Positions 53,985-63,196 are shown, counted from the first letter of the stretch. The stretch: DNA of 64,000 nucleotides from Cyanobium sp. Cruz CV13-4-11 (GCF_024346055.1 NZ_JAGQCH010000010.1:43796-107795); one strand, 5' to 3'. Notes: a model not told the origin generated them from the letters alone. Numbers and translations are program-made.

Positions 53985-54325
53985 TTCTCTGGCTCGACGC
54001 GCAGCTGTCACCAGCGCTCTCCAAGTGGATCAGCAGCAGCTTCCCCGGCATCCAGACGTTCCCGGTCAGAGATCTGGGCCTGCGAGATGCCGAGGATCGG
54101 CAGATCTTCCTGAAGGCGAAGGAGGCAGGAGCTGTAGTGATGACCAAGGACAGGGATTTCCTCAACCTTCTCGCTCAGCAAGGCCCACCTCCCCAGGTGA
54201 TCTGGCTTCGGGTCGGGAATACGTCCAACGTCTCGCTCCAGCGGATCCTGCTGCGCCACCTCAATCAAGCGATGGCCAGCCTCAGCGAAACTGAGCCCTG
54301 GGTGGAGATTCGTTCAACTCCTTGA
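53981..54325 (+). CDS. DUF5615 PIN-like toxin
   Basis: 114 residues. The PIN-like core has LWLDAQLSPALSKWI (Asp 6), the early acidic residues and VVMTKDRDFLNLL (Asp ~53). DUF5615/Mut7-C proteins pair with DUF433 as toxin-antitoxin modules. The GTG start overlaps the antitoxin stop. No toxin activity has been shown for most of this family. Confidence 0.86.
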   Translation: MILWLDAQLSPALSKWISSSFPGIQTFPVRDLGLRDAEDRQIFLKAKEAGAVVMTKDRDFLNLLAQQGPPPQVIWLRVGNTSNVSLQRILLRHLNQAMASLSETEPWVEIRSTP

Positions 54326-54420
54326 GCTGAGCTGTACGCCGCCCTCAGAGCAACAGCGAGTGCACAAAGGCCGGCAGCAACTGGATTGGGTTCTCAGTGA
54401 TGACGCCTTCACCTGGGCGA

Positions 54421-54694
54421 TCAGCGGGCCAGGCCGAGGAAGACCAGGATGGAGCGATTCATCCGCACCAGAAGCGGGTCATCGAGGATCCCGATCCTTC
54501 GACCCAGCCGTGCGCGGGGCACGGTGGTGAGCTTGTCCACCATCAGGCAACTGGAGACGGCCAGACCATTGTTGGGTGAGGGTTCCACCGGGATTCGGAA
54601 CAGGGGGAGGTCCGTGGTCTGGCTCGTGAGCGGACAGATCGTCACCGAATCCCTGGCGTCGAAAGCATCGTCCTGCACGATCGCCGCGATTCAT
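54421..54694 (-). pseudogene. mazF-like toxin gene with an internal deletion
   Basis: The ATG at 54694 overlaps the antitoxin stop (ATGA) and gives MNRGD, the normal MazF start. The next bases are GGCGATCGTGCAGGAC: the usual stretch of about 18-20 codons between MNRGD and AAIVQDDAFDA is missing, and the frame changes. The rest (DDAFDARDSVTICPLTSQT, VDKLTTVPRARLGRRIG) is a normal MazF body in the shifted frame. The toxin cannot be made in full. Deletion between short GCGAT repeats is a likely cause. Confidence 0.8.
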
Positions 54695-54900
54695 TCCTGA
54701 GCCTGATCCGGCCACACGGAGATGGCGTCCACGAAGGCCTGGTCTTCGGCCTCCAGGGGTCCGGCATTGGCCAGAAGGCTCTGGCGACGGGCCTCGGAGG
54801 CGAACCGGGGTGAGCGCACGTCGGGCACCCAGATCTGGATCGGCCTCAACCCCTGGGAACGCAGCCGCTGGTGGGCGTCGCCGTCCGTCGCTGGATCCAT
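54691..54900 (-). CDS. MazE family antitoxin (DUF3018-like)
   Basis: About 69 residues. The core RSQGLRPIQIWVPDVRSPRFASEARRQSLL and DQAFVDAISVW match antitoxins of the MazE/DUF3018 type. Start ATG 54900. Its stop overlaps the broken mazF start by 4 nt. Intact although its toxin is not, so it is now an orphan. Confidence 0.8.
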   Translation of the reverse strand: MDPATDGDAHQRLRSQGLRPIQIWVPDVRSPRFASEARRQSLLANAGPLEAEDQAFVDAISVWPDQAQE

Positions 54901-54946
54901 GGACTCCCACCTGCAGTGGCAGGTAGCACGATAGGAGGGCTGACCC

Positions 54947-55684
54947 ATGGCGCCGCAGGCCCCAGGCTGGGGCAAGCACGACGCCGCGCGACGGCTGGCC
55001 ATGGGCGATCCAGCCACCCCCACCGATCCCGCCCAGCTGCGCCGCGACTACCGGCGCCAGGCGCTGCGGCGGGGGGATCTGGCGGCCGATCCTGTGGCGC
55101 AGTTCCGCCGCTGGTTCGATCAGGCGGTGGCGGCCGAGCTGGACGAGCCCAACGCCATGGTGCTGGGCACCAGCGATGGTGTGCGCCCCAGCGCCCGCAC
55201 CGTGTTGCTCAAGGCCTTCGACGGGCGGGGCTTTGTGTTCTTCACCCACTACGAAAGCCGCAAGGCCAGCGAGATCGGCGCCCATCCGGAGGTGAGCCTG
55301 CTGTTTCCCTGGTACGGGCTGGAGCGGCAGGTGGCCATCCTGGGCCGGGCCGAGCGGATCAGCGCCGCCGAATCGCTGGCCTACTTCCTCTCGCGGCCGG
55401 TCGGCAGCCGGCTGGGGGCCTGGGTGTCGCAGCAGAGCGCCGTGATCAGCTCCCGCTCGATCCTGGAGATGCAGTGGGACGCCATGAAACGCCGCTTCGC
55501 CGATGGCGAAGTGCCGCTGCCACCGGCCTGGGGCGGCCTGCGGGTGGTGCCGTTCGAGTTCGAGTTCTGGCAGGGCCGCAGCAACCGCCTGCACGATCGC
55601 TTCCGCTACCGGCCTGCCGACCCCATCGCACCCGGCGAGGAAGCGGGCGCCCCGGCCTGGACCATCGAGCGGCTGGCGCCCTGA
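54947..55684 (+). CDS. pdxH: Pyridoxamine 5'-phosphate oxidase
   Basis: 245 residues, the FMN enzyme that oxidises pyridoxamine- or pyridoxine-phosphate to the cofactor PLP. Blocks include [61 protein letters not shown] (FMN and substrate contacts) and [15 protein letters not shown] at the C terminus. The ATG has a good ribosome binding site (TAGGAGGG), which decides 54947 over the internal ATG at 55001. Confidence 0.93.
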   Translation: MAPQAPGWGKHDAARRLAMGDPATPTDPAQLRRDYRRQALRRGDLAADPVAQFRRWFDQAVAAELDEPNAMVLGTSDGVRPSARTVLLKAFDGRGFVFFTHYESRKASEIGAHPEVSLLFPWYGLERQVAILGRAERISAAESLAYFLSRPVGSRLGAWVSQQSAVISSRSILEMQWDAMKRRFADGEVPLPPAWGGLRVVPFEFEFWQGRSNRLHDRFRYRPADPIAPGEEAGAPAWTIERLAP

Positions 55685-55784
55685 GGCGCGGAGCACGGCC
55701 GCCGGCGATCTGCAGATGCGCCGCAGAATCACCCGCCTTCCCTGCTATGCGGCTATAGTCATAACACTTGATGCCTGAGCACCG

Positions 55785-56906
55785 ATGGCCGTCGCCCCAG
55801 CGCCTTCCCTCTGCCTCGCCGCCGCCGCCGGGGGTGCCCCACTGCTGTTCCGCCAGCTGTTCGATGCCGACACCGGCACCTTCACCTACCTGCTGGTGGA
55901 TGTGGCCAGCCGCCAGGCCCTGCTGGTCGATTCGGTCTTCGAGCAGCACGACCGCGACCTGGCGCTGATCCGGGAACTGGGCCTCGAGCTGGTGGCGTCG
56001 ATCGACACCCACGCCCATGCCGACCACGTGACTGGCAGCTGGCTGATGCACGAGGCCACCGGCTGTGCCATCGGCCTGGCCGCCTGCGTCGGCGCCGAGA
56101 ACGTCACCCGTCCCCTGAAGCACGGCGATCGCGTCCTCTTCGGCGGCCGCCACGTGGAGGTGCGCGCCACCCCCGGCCACACCGACGGCTGCCTCACCTT
56201 CGTGCTCGACGACCACACGATGGCCTTCACCGGCGACGCCTTGCTGGTGCGCGGCTGCGGCCGCTGCGACTTCCAGCAGGGCGACGCCCACACCCTCTGG
56301 GCCTCGATCACCGGCCAGATCCTCACCCTCCCCGATCACTGCCTGCTGTACCCCGGCCACGACTACACCGGCCGCCATGTCACCTCCGTCACCGAGGAGA
56401 AGGCCTTCAACGCCCGCCTCGGCGGCAACGCCACCGAGCGGGACTTCGTGGGCCACATGGAGAACATGCGGCTGCCCCATCCCCACCGGATCGCCCAGGC
56501 CCTGCCCGGCAACATGCGCTCCGGCAAGCCCCGCGAGGCCAGCGCCGCGCCGGCCTGGGCACCGATGGCGCGCAGCTACGCCGGACTGCCCGAACTCAGC
56601 CCCGCCTGGGTGGCCGCCCACCGCGGCGACGTCACCGTGCTCGATGTGCGCTCCGCCGAGGAGTTCGCCGGGCCCGACGGGCATGTGGGCGGCAGCCTGC
56701 TGATCCCCCTGCCGGAACTGGAGAGCCGCTCAGCCGAGATCCCCGCCGGTCGCCCGCTGGTGGTGGTCTGCCATTCGGGCAGCCGCTCGGCCCTCGCCAC
56801 CCAGCAGCTGCTCAAGGCCGGCCGCCTGCAGGTGGCCAACCTCCACGGCGGCCTGAGCCGCTGGGCCGCCGAGGGCTTCCCCCTGGACGGGGTCGTGCAG
56901 GCCTGA
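55785..56906 (+). CDS. Persulfide dioxygenase (ETHE1-like) fused to rhodanese
   Basis: 373 residues. Residues 1-245 are an MBL-fold persulfide dioxygenase with the iron motif THAHADH (about 82-88), TPGHTDG and GDALLVRGCGRCDF, which define the ETHE1/Blh type. Residues 265-373 form a rhodanese domain with the active cysteine in VVVCHSGSRSA. It oxidises glutathione persulfide to sulfite and moves sulfane sulfur, so it detoxifies sulfide. A -10-like TATAGT lies about 30 nt upstream. Confidence 0.92.
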   Translation: MAVAPAPSLCLAAAAGGAPLLFRQLFDADTGTFTYLLVDVASRQALLVDSVFEQHDRDLALIRELGLELVASIDTHAHADHVTGSWLMHEATGCAIGLAACVGAENVTRPLKHGDRVLFGGRHVEVRATPGHTDGCLTFVLDDHTMAFTGDALLVRGCGRCDFQQGDAHTLWASITGQILTLPDHCLLYPGHDYTGRHVTSVTEEKAFNARLGGNATERDFVGHMENMRLPHPHRIAQALPGNMRSGKPREASAAPAWAPMARSYAGLPELSPAWVAAHRGDVTVLDVRSAEEFAGPDGHVGGSLLIPLPELESRSAEIPAGRPLVVVCHSGSRSALATQQLLKAGRLQVANLHGGLSRWAAEGFPLDGVVQA

Positions 56907-56948
56907 AGTGCTTGCCATGTGAATTCCATCCCACTCCTTCCTCCCTCC

Positions 56949-57494
56949 ATGACCCCCACAACCATGACCAGCACACCTGTGACCACCCCCAGCCGCCTGG
57001 GCGCCCACGACCTGGCCGAACGGCTGGCCTCCGGTGAGGTCAGCGTGATCGATGTGCGCGAACCGATGGAGTACGCCACCGGCCACATCGCCGGCAGCCT
57101 CAACGTCCCCCTCTCCCGCCTGGCCCAGGCCGACCTGCCCCGCGGCCCGCTGGTGCTGGTCTGCCAGAGCGGCAACCGCAGCGGCAAGGGACTGTCCCAG
57201 CTGCTGCAACTGGGCCATCCCCACCCCGTCGCCGACCTGCTCGGTGGCCTACCCGCCTGGCAGCAGGCCGGCTTCCCGGTGCACCAGCTCAAGGGGGCGC
57301 CGCTGCCGCTGATGCGCCAGGTGCAGATCGTCGCCGGCAGCCTGGTGCTGCTGGGGGTGATCCTCAGCCAGGTGGTGGCCCCGGGCTGGATCTGGCTGAG
57401 CGGCTTCGTGGGGGCCGGGCTCACCTTCGCGGGCATCTCCGGCTTCTGCGGCATGGCCCGCCTGCTGGCCGTAATGCCCTGGAACAGGGTGTAG
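56949..57494 (+). CDS. Rhodanese with C-terminal DUF2892 membrane domain
   Basis: 181 residues. A rhodanese domain (VIDVREPMEYATGHIAGSLNVPL, VLVCQSGNRSGKG with the active Cys) is followed by two membrane helices of DUF2892 (IVAGSLVLLGVILSQVV, GAGLTFAGISGFCGMARLL). It probably works with the upstream persulfide dioxygenase. ATG 56949 follows 42 nt after it. Its 3' half is antisense to the tail of the methyltransferase. Confidence 0.88.
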   Translation: MTPTTMTSTPVTTPSRLGAHDLAERLASGEVSVIDVREPMEYATGHIAGSLNVPLSRLAQADLPRGPLVLVCQSGNRSGKGLSQLLQLGHPHPVADLLGGLPAWQQAGFPVHQLKGAPLPLMRQVQIVAGSLVLLGVILSQVVAPGWIWLSGFVGAGLTFAGISGFCGMARLLAVMPWNRV

Positions 57495-58127
57495 CGGCCG
57501 GCGCCACAGGCCGATCCATTCGTCCTGGCGCTGGTCCACCGAACCGCTGGCCGGCTCCCAGAGCTCGGCCACCAGCCCCGCCCGGGCCAGCTGGGCGGCC
57601 ACCACCTCGGGGTCACTGCCCCAGGGCGGACCGCCCGGGTTGCCGTGGCACCAGAACAGCCCCAGCAGCCAGCCCCCCGGCGCCAGCAGCCGACGGACGG
57701 TGGCGATGTAAGCGTCGCGGCGGCCCGGATCGATGGCGCAGAAGCAGGTGTGCTCCACGATCCCGCTGAGGCTTCCGGGCGCCAGGCCCGCCGCCTCCAG
57801 GGCCTGCTGGTCAAACAGGTCGGCCTGCAGCCAGCGCAGAGCGGCCCGATCCGGGCCGTGCAGGGAGCGGGCTTCGGCCAAGGCCTCGCCGCTGAAATCC
57901 AGGCCGATGGCGCTGAAGCCAAGCTGCTCGAGCAGGGCGGCCTCATGGCCGCGGCCGCAGCCCGGCACCAGCACCGTCCCCGGCGGCCGGGGAGCGAGGG
58001 GATGGCTACGCAGGAACCGCTCCAGCGGCGGAGCCGGCCGGCCCAGTTCCCAGCCGTCGGCGCCCTGCCGGTAGCGCTGGTCCCAGTGGCCTGGCTCAGC
58101 GGTGGCTGCCGGTGTGGAGGGGTTCAT
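57249..58127 (-). CDS. Thiopurine S-methyltransferase-type SAM methyltransferase with an over-long C terminus
   Basis: The first ~210 residues are a TPMT-type methyltransferase: WDQRYRQGADGWELGRPAPPL, SAM motif VLVPGCGRGHEAALL, GLDFSGEALAEA, CFCAIDPGRR and the end EWIGLWRRPLHP. It may methylate selenium, tellurium or other soft nucleophiles. The following ~80 codons (to 57249) are Gln/Glu/His-rich and antisense to the rhodanese gene, so they are read-through after loss of the natural stop near 57490. ATG 58127 chosen. Confidence 0.8.
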   Translation of the reverse strand: MNPSTPAATAEPGHWDQRYRQGADGWELGRPAPPLERFLRSHPLAPRPPGTVLVPGCGRGHEAALLEQLGFSAIGLDFSGEALAEARSLHGPDRAALRWLQADLFDQQALEAAGLAPGSLSGIVEHTCFCAIDPGRRDAYIATVRRLLAPGGWLLGLFWCHGNPGGPPWGSDPEVVAAQLARAGLVAELWEPASGSVDQRQDEWIGLWRRPLHPVPGHYGQQAGHAAEAGDAREGEPGPHEAAQPDPARGHHLAEDHPQQHQAAGDDLHLAHQRQRRPLELVHREAGLLPGG

Positions 58128-58439
58128 GGCTTCAGCATGGCCCGCTGCCTCGCAGCGGGAGGGCAGAGCGCGGCCAGCCAATGATGCCCTCCGATGAAGT
58201 CGGCGCTGCACGGATGCCGCAGGCGGGACTGAGTCTGCTGCAGATTGCCTATCTTTCCGGGGGCAAAGAGACCCTTGGCAAGAAGCAGATGCTCAGGCTC
58301 TCACTGGGAATGGGGAGGGATTATTTGCGCTTACCGAGGATACTGACGAAGACAACCTTCTCACACGTTGGATATCCGCCTGCGCCGCATCAGGCGATCT
58401 TATTAGGTTGAAAATGTCCCCGCAGAGAACCACACGCCA
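58128..58439. other. Gene-free stretch before the second DUF3122 gene
   Basis: A plus frame from about 58112 (MPQAGLSLLQIAYLSGGKETLGKK) has no family match or good start and is not called. GC falls in 58290-58440, consistent with a promoter region for the DUF3122 gene. No repeat is seen. Confidence 0.45.
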
Positions 58440-58979
58440 ATGAAAAGAATCCTTGCTTTTTTCACCTCCATGGTGATGACGCCCTGGCATCGCCTCGCCG
58501 ACATCGGCCGTTCAGGGATCGTGGCGGTCGGGCTGTTCGTCCTGGCCTCGCTGCTGTCGCCACCCGCCGCCACGGCCGCCGAAACCGATGGCAACTGGAA
58601 CCTGGATGACGGCGCGGGGCACCGCCTCGGCGTCATGCTCTACGAACGCTCCGACATCAACGCGGCCACGGGTCTGCGTCTACGGCTGAATGCGGAGTCC
58701 CCCAAGCTGAGCCTGGACCATGCCCGCCCCCTGCTGCTCAGTGATGGCAAGGATCAGGACTGGAGTCTCGCCAACCTCAGCAAAGAGCTCACGGCCTCTG
58801 CCGGTGGTGCGATCCCGGCCACGTCCTCCCAGTTCGACGCCGGCAGCCTTGAGCCGACCCCTGCCGATGGCCTGCCCCTGAGGATCACGGTGCCGAGTTC
58901 CGCCGGCGATCTGAACTTTGCCCTCTCGCCGGGCCAGGTCCAGACCCTCCACTCCCTGACGGCCGCCAGCACCAACTGA
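58440..58979 (+). CDS. DUF3122 family exported protein (copy 2)
   Basis: 179 residues: a signal-type N terminus with a long membrane segment (SGIVAVGLFVLASLLSPPAATA-AET), then DUF3122 (NWNLDDGAGHRLGVMLYERSD, GLRLRLNAESPKLSLDHARPLLLSDG, WSLANLSKELTA, QFDAGSLEP). Paralogous to 38076-38618; the order of motifs is the same. The N-terminal region is longer and more basic. Role unknown. It precedes sbcDC by 39 nt. Confidence 0.82.
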   Translation: MKRILAFFTSMVMTPWHRLADIGRSGIVAVGLFVLASLLSPPAATAAETDGNWNLDDGAGHRLGVMLYERSDINAATGLRLRLNAESPKLSLDHARPLLLSDGKDQDWSLANLSKELTASAGGAIPATSSQFDAGSLEPTPADGLPLRITVPSSAGDLNFALSPGQVQTLHSLTAASTN

Positions 58980-59018
58980 CGACCGCCTGGGCGCCGCTGG
59001 CCTCGGTACCTTGTTCCC

Positions 59019-60182
59019 ATGCGCCTGCTGCACACCTCCGACTGGCATCTGGGCCGCAGTTTTCACGGCGCCTCGCTGCTGGAGGAGCAGGCGGCGGCGA
59101 TCGAGCGGATCGCCGAACTGGCGCGTGAGCAGGCCGTCGATGCGGTGCTGATCGCCGGCGACCTCTACGACCGGGCCATCCCGCCGGCTGAGGCGGTGGA
59201 CCTATTCAACCGGGCCCTGGCCATGCTCAGTGCCGGCGGCACCGCCGTGGTGGCCATCGCCGGCAACCACGATTCCCATGTGCGGGTGTCGGTGTACGAC
59301 CCGCTGCTCTCGGCCTTCGGCGTCACGGTGCGGGGCGATGTGGGCCGGGCCACCGAGCCGGTGCTGGTGACACCCAGGGGCGGTGGCGCGCCGGTGGCCA
59401 TCTATCCCCTGCCCTACCTGGAGCCGGCGGTGGTGGGGCCGGCCCTGGCCGGGGGGCCGGTGCGCTTGCGCCATGAGGAGGTGACCCGGCTGGCCATCGA
59501 GCGGATCCACGCCGACCGCCGCGAACGGCCGCCCCACCGTTCGGTGCTGGTGGCCCACACCTTCGTGGCCGGCGGGGAGACGTCGGAGTCGGAGCGGGAG
59601 CTCACCATCGGCAACGTCGACCGGGTGAGCGTGGCGGCCTTCGCGGGCTTCGATTACGTGGCCCTGGGCCACCTGCACGCCTCCCAGCAGCTGGACGGCC
59701 CCCGGGTGGCGTATTCGGGCACCCCCCTGGCCTACTCCTTCTCCGAGGAGCGGCACGTCAAGTCGGTGCGGATCGTGGAGCTGGCCGCCGACGGCACCCC
59801 CACCGTGCAAGTGGTGCCCCTGGGGGTGGGCCGGCCCCTGTGCACCCTGCGGGGCCCCATCGAGGAGCTCTGCGGCGACCCCCTCCACGCCGCCGCCAGC
59901 GAGGCGCGGGTGCGGGCGATCCTCACCGACGACACCCTGCCGCTCCAGGCCATGGCCCGCCTGCGGGCCCGCTTCCCCCACATCGCCGAGCTGCGCCACG
60001 AGCCCCCGGAGCTGGCCCGCGCCGGCGGCGCCGAGCGCCACCGCCAGGTGCGCCAGGCCCGTTCGCCGCTGCAGCTGGCCACCGCTTTCTTCACCGACCA
60101 GCAGGGCCAGCCGCCCGGCGAGCCGGAGGCCGAACTGCTGCGGGCGGCCCTGGCGGCGGCGGAACGGGGAGGGGAGCGGTGA
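59019..60182 (+). CDS. sbcD: Exonuclease subunit SbcD
   Basis: 387 residues, the nuclease of the Mre11-like SbcCD complex that opens hairpins and trims blocked DNA ends. Phosphoesterase motifs are in order: HTSDWHLGR, GDLYDR, AGNHDSH, LVAHTFVAGG and ALGHLH. The C-terminal capping domain is complete. Its stop overlaps the sbcC GTG by 4 nt (GTGA). Confidence 0.95.
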   Translation: MRLLHTSDWHLGRSFHGASLLEEQAAAIERIAELAREQAVDAVLIAGDLYDRAIPPAEAVDLFNRALAMLSAGGTAVVAIAGNHDSHVRVSVYDPLLSAFGVTVRGDVGRATEPVLVTPRGGGAPVAIYPLPYLEPAVVGPALAGGPVRLRHEEVTRLAIERIHADRRERPPHRSVLVAHTFVAGGETSESERELTIGNVDRVSVAAFAGFDYVALGHLHASQQLDGPRVAYSGTPLAYSFSEERHVKSVRIVELAADGTPTVQVVPLGVGRPLCTLRGPIEELCGDPLHAAASEARVRAILTDDTLPLQAMARLRARFPHIAELRHEPPELARAGGAERHRQVRQARSPLQLATAFFTDQQGQPPGEPEAELLRAALAAAERGGER

Positions 60183-63100
60183 AGCCCCACCGCCTCTCGA
60201 TCGAGGCCTTCGGGCCCTATGCCGATCCGGTGGCGATCGACTTCGACGCCCTGGCCGCCGAGGGGCTGTTCCTGATCCACGGCACCACCGGCGCCGGCAA
60301 GACCTTCCTGCTCGATGCTCTCTGCTTCGCCCTCTACGGCGAGGTATCCGGCGACCGCAGCGTCAAGGGCCTGCGCTCCGACCATGCCGCCCCCTCCGCC
60401 GTGCCGAGGGTGAGCCTGGAGTTCTCCAGCGGCGGCGCCCGCTACCGGGTGGAGCGCAGCCCCGCCCACACCGCGCCCAAGGCCCGCGGCCAGGGCACCA
60501 CCGAGAAGGCGTCCCAGGCGGTCCTGTTCCGCCTGGACGCCGGGGCACCGGACCAGGCCGTGGCGGCAAAGACCACCGAGGTGACCCGCGAGGTGGAACA
60601 CCTGGTGGGGCTCAATGCCGCCCAGTTCCGCCAGGTGATCCTGCTGCCCCAGGGGCGCTTCGCCGAGGTGCTGCGGGCCAAGGCCGAGGAGCGCGAAGCC
60701 CTGCTCAAAACCCTCTTCGACACGGTGATCTACGAGCGGGCCGGCTGGTGGCTCGAAGACCAGGCCCGCGCGGCGCGGAACCTGGCGCTGGACCAGGCCC
60801 GGGAGCAGGAGGTGCTGCGGCGCCGGGCGGCCGACGCCTGGGCCCCCCACGCCCCCGAACCGCCCGAGCCACCCGCCGACCAGGCCGGCCTCGAGATGCT
60901 GGTGGAGCAGATCGGCGGGGTGGTGCGGGGCACCGAAGCCGCCCTGCGGTCGGCCGTCACCAGCCTGACGGCGGCCCAGGCGGCCCAGGCGGCTCTCACG
61001 GCGCAGGCGGAGCGCTGGGACCGGCGCGCCGCCGCCAGCGCCCGGCTGGGTGAACTGGACGCCAAACGGGAGACGGTGGCGGAGTACCGCCAGAAGCTGG
61101 AGCTGGCGGAGCGGGCCGAAACCTTGCGCCCCAGCCTGGTGGCCGAACAGGAAGCGCGCCAGGAGATGGTGCGGGTGGAGCGGGGGCTGCAGGCCCAGCT
61201 GCGCTCAGCACTCCAGGCCAGGGACGGGGCGCGGGCGCTGCCGGTCTCCGTGGATCGGCTCGACCTGACGGCCCTGCCCAGCGCCGAAGATCTCGCCGCG
61301 GCCGGCGCCGACCTGGCCGCCCGGGGGGCCGAGGTTCGCGAGCTGGCCCGCAAGGCCGAAGAAGCCGCCCAGGCCGGGGGGGCGGCGGCCGCCGCCAGCC
61401 AGCGGGCTGGCGAGGCCGAGGCCGGGCGGGCCGCCGCCGTCGGCCAGCAGGAGCGGCTGGCGTCGGAACAGGAGCGGGAGCTGGCGCTGCTCAGCCAGGC
61501 CCGCAGCGCCCGCGACCAGCTCGAGGGCCTGCAGCGGGCCGCCCGGGAGGCCGATGGCCGCGCCGTGGCCGCCGAAGCCATCGTCCCGGCCCAGGAACGG
61601 TGCAGGGCGGCCGAGGCCGCCAGGAACGGCGCCGATCGTCAGGTCAACACGGCGGCCGCCGGCCTCAACGACCTGCGGCGGCGCCAGATCGAGGGCATGG
61701 CCGCCCGGCTGGCCGGCGGTCTGGACGCCGGCGCCCCCTGCCCGGTCTGCGGCGCCACGGCCCACCCGGCGCCGGCCCGGCCCTCCGCTGACGCGGTGGA
61801 CGACGGAGCGATCGCCGCCGCGGAACGGACCCTGGCCGCGGCCACCCAGGCAGCGCAGGCGGCCGCAGTGGCCCTGGCCAACGCCCAGGCCGCCCTCGCC
61901 GCCGTGCTGGAGAAGGCGGGGGACGGCCCCGATCCGCTCGCCGCCCGCCAGGCCGCCGGCAGCGCCGCTGCGGCCCAGCTGGCGGCCCAGGCCCTGGCCG
62001 ACGGTCTGCCGTCACTGGAGCAGCGAACGGCAGATCGGGAGCAGCAACGCCAGCAGCTGGCCAAGGCCATCGAGGCGGCCGCCACGGCCATCGCCCTGGA
62101 GCGCCGGGCCGCCGCCGAGGCCAGCCAGCGGCAGCGGACCCTGGCGGAGCAGGTGGCGCGGGAGCTGGGGGAGGGGCTGGAGCCGGGTGCGGTGCTGCGG
62201 GCCTTCGGGCCCTTGGAGGCCGCCCTCAAGGTCCTGGTGGCCGGGGCCGGTGCCCACACCCGCGCCACCAGCGAGCTGGAACAGGCGGCCCGGCGGCTGG
62301 GCCAGGAACTGGCCGTCTCACCGTTCGCCACGGCGGCGGACGCCGAGGCGGCCCTGCAGGAGGAGAGCTGGCGCCTGAAGCTGGTGGAGCGGATCGCGGC
62401 CTACGAGGCGGCGGTGATCGAGCAGCGCAACCTCCTGGCCGCCCCCGATCTGGCCGATCTGCCGGAGCAGCGCCCCGACACCGCCGCCGCCGGCGAGGCC
62501 GTGACCCGCGCCGATGCGGCCCGCACCCGGGCCGTGGAGCGCCACAGCGAAGCCCGGGCCGCCCAGCGGGAGATCACCCGCCTCACCGCGGAACACCGGG
62601 CCGGCGCCGGCGATCTGGCGGAGAAGCAGGAGCGGGCCGAGCGCCTGGGCGCCGTCGCCAACCGCTGCCAGGGCAAGGCGGCCCCCTACATCTCCCTGCA
62701 GCGCTGGGTGCTCTCGGCCTACCTCGCCGACATCTGCGGCTACGCCAACCAGCGGCTCACCCTGATGACCTCCGGCCGCTACCAGCTGCGGCTCACCGAC
62801 GAGGGCGGCCACGGCGGTCGCAACGCCGGCCTGGGTCTGCGGGTGCTGGATGCCTACACCGGCGAGGAGCGGGAGGTGAGCAGCCTCTCCGGCGGCGAAA
62901 CCTTCCAGGCCTCCCTGGCCCTGGCCCTGGGCGTGGCCGACACGGTGCAGGCCCACGCCGGCGGCGTGCCCCTGGAGGCCCTGTTCATCGACGAGGGCTT
63001 CGGCAGCCTTGATCCCGACAACCTGCAGCTGGCCATGGACGAACTCGACCGGCTGCGGGAGGGGGGCCGCCTGATCGGCCTGATCAGCCACGTCGGCGCC

Positions 63101-63193
63101 CTGCGCGAGCGCATCCGCGGCGGCATCGAGGTGATTGCGGGCGAGCGCGGCTCGAGCCTGCGGGTGGATAACGGCGCCTGGAGCAACGCCTGA
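60179..63193 (+). CDS. sbcC: Exonuclease ATPase subunit SbcC
   Basis: 1004 residues, Rad50-like. Walker A is HGTTGAGKTFLLDAL (about residue 34), then long Ala/Arg/Gln-rich coiled coils on both sides of the zinc hook CPVCG (about 521). At the C terminus are the signature SSLSGGETFQAS and Walker B ALFIDEGFGSLD (about 935). The coiled coil is extremely alanine-rich, as expected at this GC. GTG 60179 overlaps the sbcD stop. Confidence 0.94.
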   Translation: MKPHRLSIEAFGPYADPVAIDFDALAAEGLFLIHGTTGAGKTFLLDALCFALYGEVSGDRSVKGLRSDHAAPSAVPRVSLEFSSGGARYRVERSPAHTAPKARGQGTTEKASQAVLFRLDAGAPDQAVAAKTTEVTREVEHLVGLNAAQFRQVILLPQGRFAEVLRAKAEEREALLKTLFDTVIYERAGWWLEDQARAARNLALDQAREQEVLRRRAADAWAPHAPEPPEPPADQAGLEMLVEQIGGVVRGTEAALRSAVTSLTAAQAAQAALTAQAERWDRRAAASARLGELDAKRETVAEYRQKLELAERAETLRPSLVAEQEARQEMVRVERGLQAQLRSALQARDGARALPVSVDRLDLTALPSAEDLAAAGADLAARGAEVRELARKAEEAAQAGGAAAAASQRAGEAEAGRAAAVGQQERLASEQERELALLSQARSARDQLEGLQRAAREADGRAVAAEAIVPAQERCRAAEAARNGADRQVNTAAAGLNDLRRRQIEGMAARLAGGLDAGAPCPVCGATAHPAPARPSADAVDDGAIAAAERTLAAATQAAQAAAVALANAQAALAAVLEKAGDGPDPLAARQAAGSAAAAQLAAQALADGLPSLEQRTADREQQRQQLAKAIEAAATAIALERRAAAEASQRQRTLAEQVARELGEGLEPGAVLRAFGPLEAALKVLVAGAGAHTRATSELEQAARRLGQELAVSPFATAADAEAALQEESWRLKLVERIAAYEAAVIEQRNLLAAPDLADLPEQRPDTAAAGEAVTRADAARTRAVERHSEARAAQREITRLTAEHRAGAGDLAEKQERAERLGAVANRCQGKAAPYISLQRWVLSAYLADICGYANQRLTLMTSGRYQLRLTDEGGHGGRNAGLGLRVLDAYTGEEREVSSLSGGETFQASLALALGVADTVQAHAGGVPLEALFIDEGFGSLDPDNLQLAMDELDRLREGGRLIGLISHVGALRERIRGGIEVIAGERGSSLRVDNGAWSNA

Positions 63194-63196
63194 GGG

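Noticed and set aside
55708..55717. ATCTGCAGAT palindrome before the persulfide dioxygenase gene
   Set aside because: Only ten bases and not at a typical operator distance; likely chance.
57645..58184. 179-codon plus-strand frame opposite the methyltransferase
   Set aside because: Antisense shadow; the minus strand holds a complete SAM-methyltransferase domain.
59840..60178. N-terminal extension of the sbcC frame
   Set aside because: It overlaps sbcD in another frame and has no coiled-coil or ATPase homology; GTG 60179 gives the true SbcC start.
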